From: Candidatus Kuenenia stuttgartensis
GTDB lineage: Bacteria > Planctomycetota > UBA1135 > UBA2386
DNA: 8,507 nucleotides
Direction of reading: 5' to 3'
NCBI GenBank assembly: GCA_945861365.1
Contig: CAMAUH010000167.1
Coordinates: 1-8,507 of the forward strand
Shown here: piece by piece, positions 5,338 to 8,507 of the stretch
Position numbering within the stretch: position 1 is the stretch's first letter
Layout of the letters: every line of letters starts with the position of its first letter
The notes under the pieces: model-generated
Told to the model about the DNA's origin: nothing
The model's database searches: none
The model's input: the letters and a program-made list of their open reading frames with translations, nothing else
Program-made: the position numbers and the translations under genes

Positions 5338-5921
5338 GCCAACGCCGCCTGCAGCATCTCGGTCGCCCGCTGCACGAGCTTGCGGCAATTGGCCTCCGTG
5401 CGCCCCAGCTGCTGCGCGATCTCCGCGTGGCTCAGTTGGCCGATGCAGCGCAGCGTCAGCGCTTCGCGATACAGCGCGGGCAGGTCGAGCATGGCCTGTT
5501 CGACGCGCCGGTTCGCTTCGATGCCGGCCACCACACCACTGGGACTCGGCCCACCGCCGTCGAAGATCGACTCGCGCAGGTCGAGATCGCCATAGCGCTG
5601 CCACAGCGCGCGCTCGGCGCCACCACCATTGCGGCGCGCATGTTTGCGCACGCAGTTCAGCACGATGGTCGCCATCCACGCCGCGAACGCGCCAGGGCTG
5701 CGCATCTCGAAGCGATCGAGACCGGCAAAGGCGCGGATCAGGGAGTCCTGTGCCATGTCCTCGGCGGCGGCGGGCAAGGAGTCGCGCCGCACGCCGAGAT
5801 GGCTCGCGACCATGCGGCAGACGCGCGGCAGGTAGCGCGCGAACAGCGCTTCGCGGGCGGCGGAGTCCCCCTTCTGGGCGCTGGCGACGAGATGCTCGGT
5901 CGAAGGAGCGAGGTCGGTCAT
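5325..5921 (-). CDS. ECF-type RNA polymerase sigma-70 family factor
   Basis: A 198-residue sigma factor that would direct RNA polymerase to a dedicated promoter set. Region 2 covers about residues 22-97 and includes EDMAQDSLIRAFAGLDRF (54-71), the core-polymerase helix. AFAAWMATIVLNCVRKHARR (78-97) is the DNA-melting and -10 recognition helix. A linker of about 45 residues, rich in Gly/Pro/Ser near 122-130, joins to region 4 at 138-193. Region 4 has LDLPALYREALTLRCIGQLS and a helix-turn-helix, HAEIAQQLGRTEANCRKLVQ (165-184), for -35 contact. The frame is open upstream to about 6089, but I place the start at ATG 5921 because it gives a normal N-terminus and overlaps the stop of the CHAT gene by four bases (ATGA), a common coupling arrangement. 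No C-terminal sensor extension is present, and no anti-sigma gene is visible on either side. Confidence 0.9.
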   Translation of the reverse strand: MTDLAPSTEHLVASAQKGDSAAREALFARYLPRVCRMVASHLGVRRDSLPAAAEDMAQDSLIRAFAGLDRFEMRSPGAFAAWMATIVLNCVRKHARRNGGGAERALWQRYGDLDLRESIFDGGGPSPSGVVAGIEANRRVEQAMLDLPALYREALTLRCIGQLSHAEIAQQLGRTEANCRKLVQRATEMLQAALARAS

Positions 5922-8507
5922 CGCGCTTCGCCCCACAGCACGAACGCCGCCCAGACGCGCACCGGCAACTTGCCGATCACGGCGCGCTGCGTCGCCGCGA
6001 GCGCTTCGCTGCAGGACATCCCGTCCTTCAGCCAGTGCCGGTAGAACTCGACGACGAGTTCGCTGGTCGGTGCATCGGGCACCGACCACATCGTGGCCAG
6101 CACGCGACGCGCGCCGGCGAGTTGCGCGGCCCAGGCGAGGCCGGCGACGCCGTCGTGGCCGCGGTCGGTGCCGACGCTGGTCTGGCAGGCGGAGAGGGTG
6201 ACGAGTTCGAAGTCGCCGCGGAGGCGGGAGAGTTCTGCGAGGCGCAGCAGGCCATTGGCTTCTGCGTGCTCGGCATCGCCTTCGAGGGTCAGGGCGAGCA
6301 AGGACATGCTGGGACTGTCCGGGCAGACCTCACCATGGCAGGCGAAATGCAGCACCTGGCAGTCGCGCACGGCGTCGAGCGTGAGGTCGGACTCGTTCGC
6401 CTTCGACCCCAGCCACACCTTCCACAGCGATCCCGGCATCTCGCCATCGAAATCGGTCGGACGTGCGCCGACCAAGGCGTCGATCGCCGCGAACTCGGCC
6501 GGCGTGGCGAACAGGCGCGCCACCAACAGCACCTCGGTGGCGGTTGCGGGCAACGGCGCCAGCGCGCCACCAAGCAAGGAACGCAGCGCGATGGCGTCGA
6601 CGACGGCTTTGGGGTAGCGAGGGTTGCCCAACGCGAGCAACCGCATGGCATCGCGCGGCATTGGCTCACGCGCGGGATGCTGCACCAGCCAACTGCCGGA
6701 GATCGCATGGACGATCGGCAACGTCGCGACCAACGGCTTGCCGCGGAACGGCAGCGCCGCCAGCGGCACGACCCCGAACGACCCCTCCGGCGACCACAGC
6801 AACCGCCGGATGTCGCCCCTTGCGAGGCGCGGTGCCAACCAGCCCTCCTCGGCCAGCAGCTGGTGGCTGCAGCGGAGCAGCGCAGGGATCTGGCGGGCGT
6901 CCCGCTGCTCATCCCGCGGGTTCCAGGCCCGCAGTTCCGCGATCGCCTGGCGCCAGGCCTCACCACGCGGCAACGACTCCAGTCGGCATTCCTCGCGCGT
7001 CAACACGAACGCGAACGCGCCTTCGCTCGTCTCCACGCATTCGATCAGCAGGTCGCCCACCTCGAGTGCCTGCTGCACCTGCGTGAGCGAACTCGGCGTC
7101 ACCCTTGCAGCTGCAGCCAGGTCGGTCGGCAGCAGGGCCAGCTCCACCCTTTTGCGCTCCCAGATCCGCAGGGCAGCATCCCGTCGAGGTCGCAGGCGCA
7201 TCTCGGCGATCGGGCTGGTCCCCGGCACCAGCAAGTCCTGGTATCTGCGTTCCGCGACGTGCGCGGCGTGCCGCAGTCGCTCCCGGTCCCCCAGCGACAC
7301 CAACGCGCTGGGCGCGACCTCACCGCTGCCAGCGAGGATCCGGCACAACGCTTCGAATCCATGGAAGCGCTGCACCAACTCGTACAGCGCATGCAGTGCC
7401 GCCGGCGCATCCCCCTGCTGCAGCACCAGACTCCGCGCGGCGGAGTGGGCGCCCGCCAGCAACGAGTCGAAATGCTGCGCAAACAGCACCGATGCGCCTT
7501 CGAGCCGCCACATCTGTTCGCGCACCATTGCTCGCTCGATGACGGCAGCGGCCTTGCTGTAACTCGCCAGCGCCTCCACCGGCTTTCCAGCAAGCCGGTC
7601 GCAGTCCCCGCGCAGCCCTTGCAGGCGAGCTTGCAGAGGCAGGTGCCCATGCTGCTCGAGCGGCAACTCGGCGTCGCGGAGGATCCCGCGCGCGTCGTCG
7701 AGTCGCCCATTGTCCAGATGACGCTGCGCGACCAGCAGCTCCGCACGCCACCTGACCAAGTGCGAAGGGGCCGTGCCGCAGTAACTCCGGATGCGTTCGT
7801 ACTGGCGATCGAACGCAGCGACGCGTTCTGGCGTCGCATCCAGACGCAGCAACACCTCCATGTAGCTGGTCAGCGCATCGACGTTGGTCTCACCGACGAC
7901 GCTGTCCGCCACCACGATCTGCTGTAGCAGCCCCTCGGCAGCACCCCACTTGCCGCTCTGTGCCAACGCCTGCGCGCGCACCTTCTGCATGGCGATCCGG
8001 CCGTTGCCGTCCGCTTCGCGCCGGTAGAAGTCCTCGGCTTGCTGCGCCACCTTGATGGCCTGGTCATGACGGCCGAGCTGCAGCCAGATGCTCGCGAGGT
8101 TGTGGTCGCAGTTGATGCTGCGGTGGACATTCCCGGTAACGGCGAAGTGGCGCTGAGCAGCCAGCAGGTCGGCCATCGCCGGCAGCAGATGCCCGGTCTG
8201 CTCGCGCGCGTAGCCACGCAGCAGCAGGACCTGGCCGATCGCGTCTTGCCGCGAAGCCGCCATCGGCCGATCGCGACCGAGGACTTCGAGGTCGAGGTCA
8301 CGGGCGAGGTCGCGGCGCACCGACTCGTCCCACTCCGGCATGGCCTCGACTTCGGCCAACAGCTCCGTCAGCAGCGCCTCGGCTCGCAGCGGACGATCGC
8401 ACAGCGTGATGAATGCGCGCGCAGCTTCACAAGCGATCCAGATGCGCTTTGGGCCTTGGAAGGCTGCAAGCAACTGCTCCCAGGCCGGTACCTGGGTCGA
8501 CTCGAGC
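5918..8507 (-). CDS. TPR-CHAT caspase-like protease (5' end outside window)
   Basis: A large protein, 862 residues visible, with its N-terminus beyond the right edge. The frame is open to 8506, so the TTG at 8473 is not likely to be the real start. The first two thirds is helical, with tetratricopeptide-like repeats, for example LLLRGYAREQTGHLLPAMAD and NLASIWLQLGRHDQAIKVAQ (roughly 8240-7900), and more helical hairpins to about 7300. The last third (about 6850-5918) is a CHAT domain of the clan CD (caspase) peptidase type. The catalytic His is in VLHFACHGE (codon 6335-6337), the Cys is in LVTLSACQTSVG (codon 6185-6187), and the domain closes WAAFVLWGE. Both dyad residues are intact, so an active Cys protease is expected. 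TPR regions usually bind the partner or trigger. Its stop overlaps the sigma gene start (ATGA), so the two are probably co-translated. Substrate and trigger are unknown. Confidence 0.9.
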   Translation of the reverse strand, partial: LESTQVPAWEQLLAAFQGPKRIWIACEAARAFITLCDRPLRAEALLTELLAEVEAMPEWDESVRRDLARDLDLEVLGRDRPMAASRQDAIGQVLLLRGYAREQTGHLLPAMADLLAAQRHFAVTGNVHRSINCDHNLASIWLQLGRHDQAIKVAQQAEDFYRREADGNGRIAMQKVRAQALAQSGKWGAAEGLLQQIVVADSVVGETNVDALTSYMEVLLRLDATPERVAAFDRQYERIRSYCGTAPSHLVRWRAELLVAQRHLDNGRLDDARGILRDAELPLEQHGHLPLQARLQGLRGDCDRLAGKPVEALASYSKAAAVIERAMVREQMWRLEGASVLFAQHFDSLLAGAHSAARSLVLQQGDAPAALHALYELVQRFHGFEALCRILAGSGEVAPSALVSLGDRERLRHAAHVAERRYQDLLVPGTSPIAEMRLRPRRDAALRIWERKRVELALLPTDLAAAARVTPSSLTQVQQALEVGDLLIECVETSEGAFAFVLTREECRLESLPRGEAWRQAIAELRAWNPRDEQRDARQIPALLRCSHQLLAEEGWLAPRLARGDIRRLLWSPEGSFGVVPLAALPFRGKPLVATLPIVHAISGSWLVQHPAREPMPRDAMRLLALGNPRYPKAVVDAIALRSLLGGALAPLPATATEVLLVARLFATPAEFAAIDALVGARPTDFDGEMPGSLWKVWLGSKANESDLTLDAVRDCQVLHFACHGEVCPDSPSMSLLALTLEGDAEHAEANGLLRLAELSRLRGDFELVTLSACQTSVGTDRGHDGVAGLAWAAQLAGARRVLATMWSVPDAPTSELVVEFYRHWLKDGMSCSEALAATQRAVIGKLPVRVWAAFVLWGEAR

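Noticed and set aside
5922..6089. Longer N-terminus for the sigma factor
   Set aside because: The extra residues lie inside the CHAT coding region and look like shadow sequence. The ATG at 5921 with the ATGA overlap gives a normal sigma N-terminus.
5750..7927. A 725-codon rightward frame antisense to the CHAT gene
   Set aside because: It is rich in Arg, Gln and His with no domain, while the opposite strand encodes a clear TPR-CHAT protein with intact catalytic motifs.
5325..8507. Assignment of the CHAT-sigma pair to a type III-E CRISPR system
   Set aside because: No repeats, Cas7-11, Csx30 or Csx31-like genes are visible in the window. Only the general protease plus sigma idea is shared.

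Overview
This is a high-GC bacterial window with dense, mostly intact coding. Sampled 60-base coding blocks count to about 73-78% G+C, and third codon positions are strongly GC. I see no insertion sequence, CRISPR array, tRNA or rRNA. The long TPR-CHAT protein, the ECF-type sigma factor and the scarcity of Shine-Dalgarno motifs would suit Planctomycetota or a similar high-GC Gram-negative lineage. That assignment is a low-confidence inference, because no marker gene here settles it.

Layout from left to right. (1) The start of murA, running leftward and cut by the window edge. (2) About 295 bases with no convincing gene, lower in GC than the flanks and holding inverted and direct repeats. (3) A leftward NHL-type beta-propeller gene, which starts only six bases from (4) a rightward two-gene unit: a small putative lipoprotein overlapping, by ATGA, a GalT-like HIT-superfamily nucleotidyltransferase. 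(5) A leftward VOC (glyoxalase-like) gene, convergent with the GalT-like gene across an 18-base tandem repeat. (6) A rightward LeuT-type sodium:amino-acid symporter followed 13 bases later by a 47-codon single-membrane-span protein with the best ribosome-binding site of any rightward gene here. (7) A leftward unit in which a large TPR-CHAT protease-like gene, open at the right edge, overlaps a downstream ECF-type sigma factor by ATGA.

The most interesting unit is the last one. A CHAT protein with an intact caspase-like His/Cys pair is translationally coupled to a sigma factor, and no anti-sigma gene lies between them or downstream. This suggests protease-linked control of transcription, loosely analogous to the TPR-CHAT protease Csx29 and its RpoE-type sigma partner in type III-E CRISPR loci, but no CRISPR component is visible here. 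Second is the symporter with its tiny membrane partner, which parallels the large and small subunits of the MetP/MetS amino-acid importer although the small protein is not clearly of the MetS family. The remaining genes (cell wall, propeller, nucleotidyltransferase, VOC) look like ordinary chromosomal content with no evident shared pathway.
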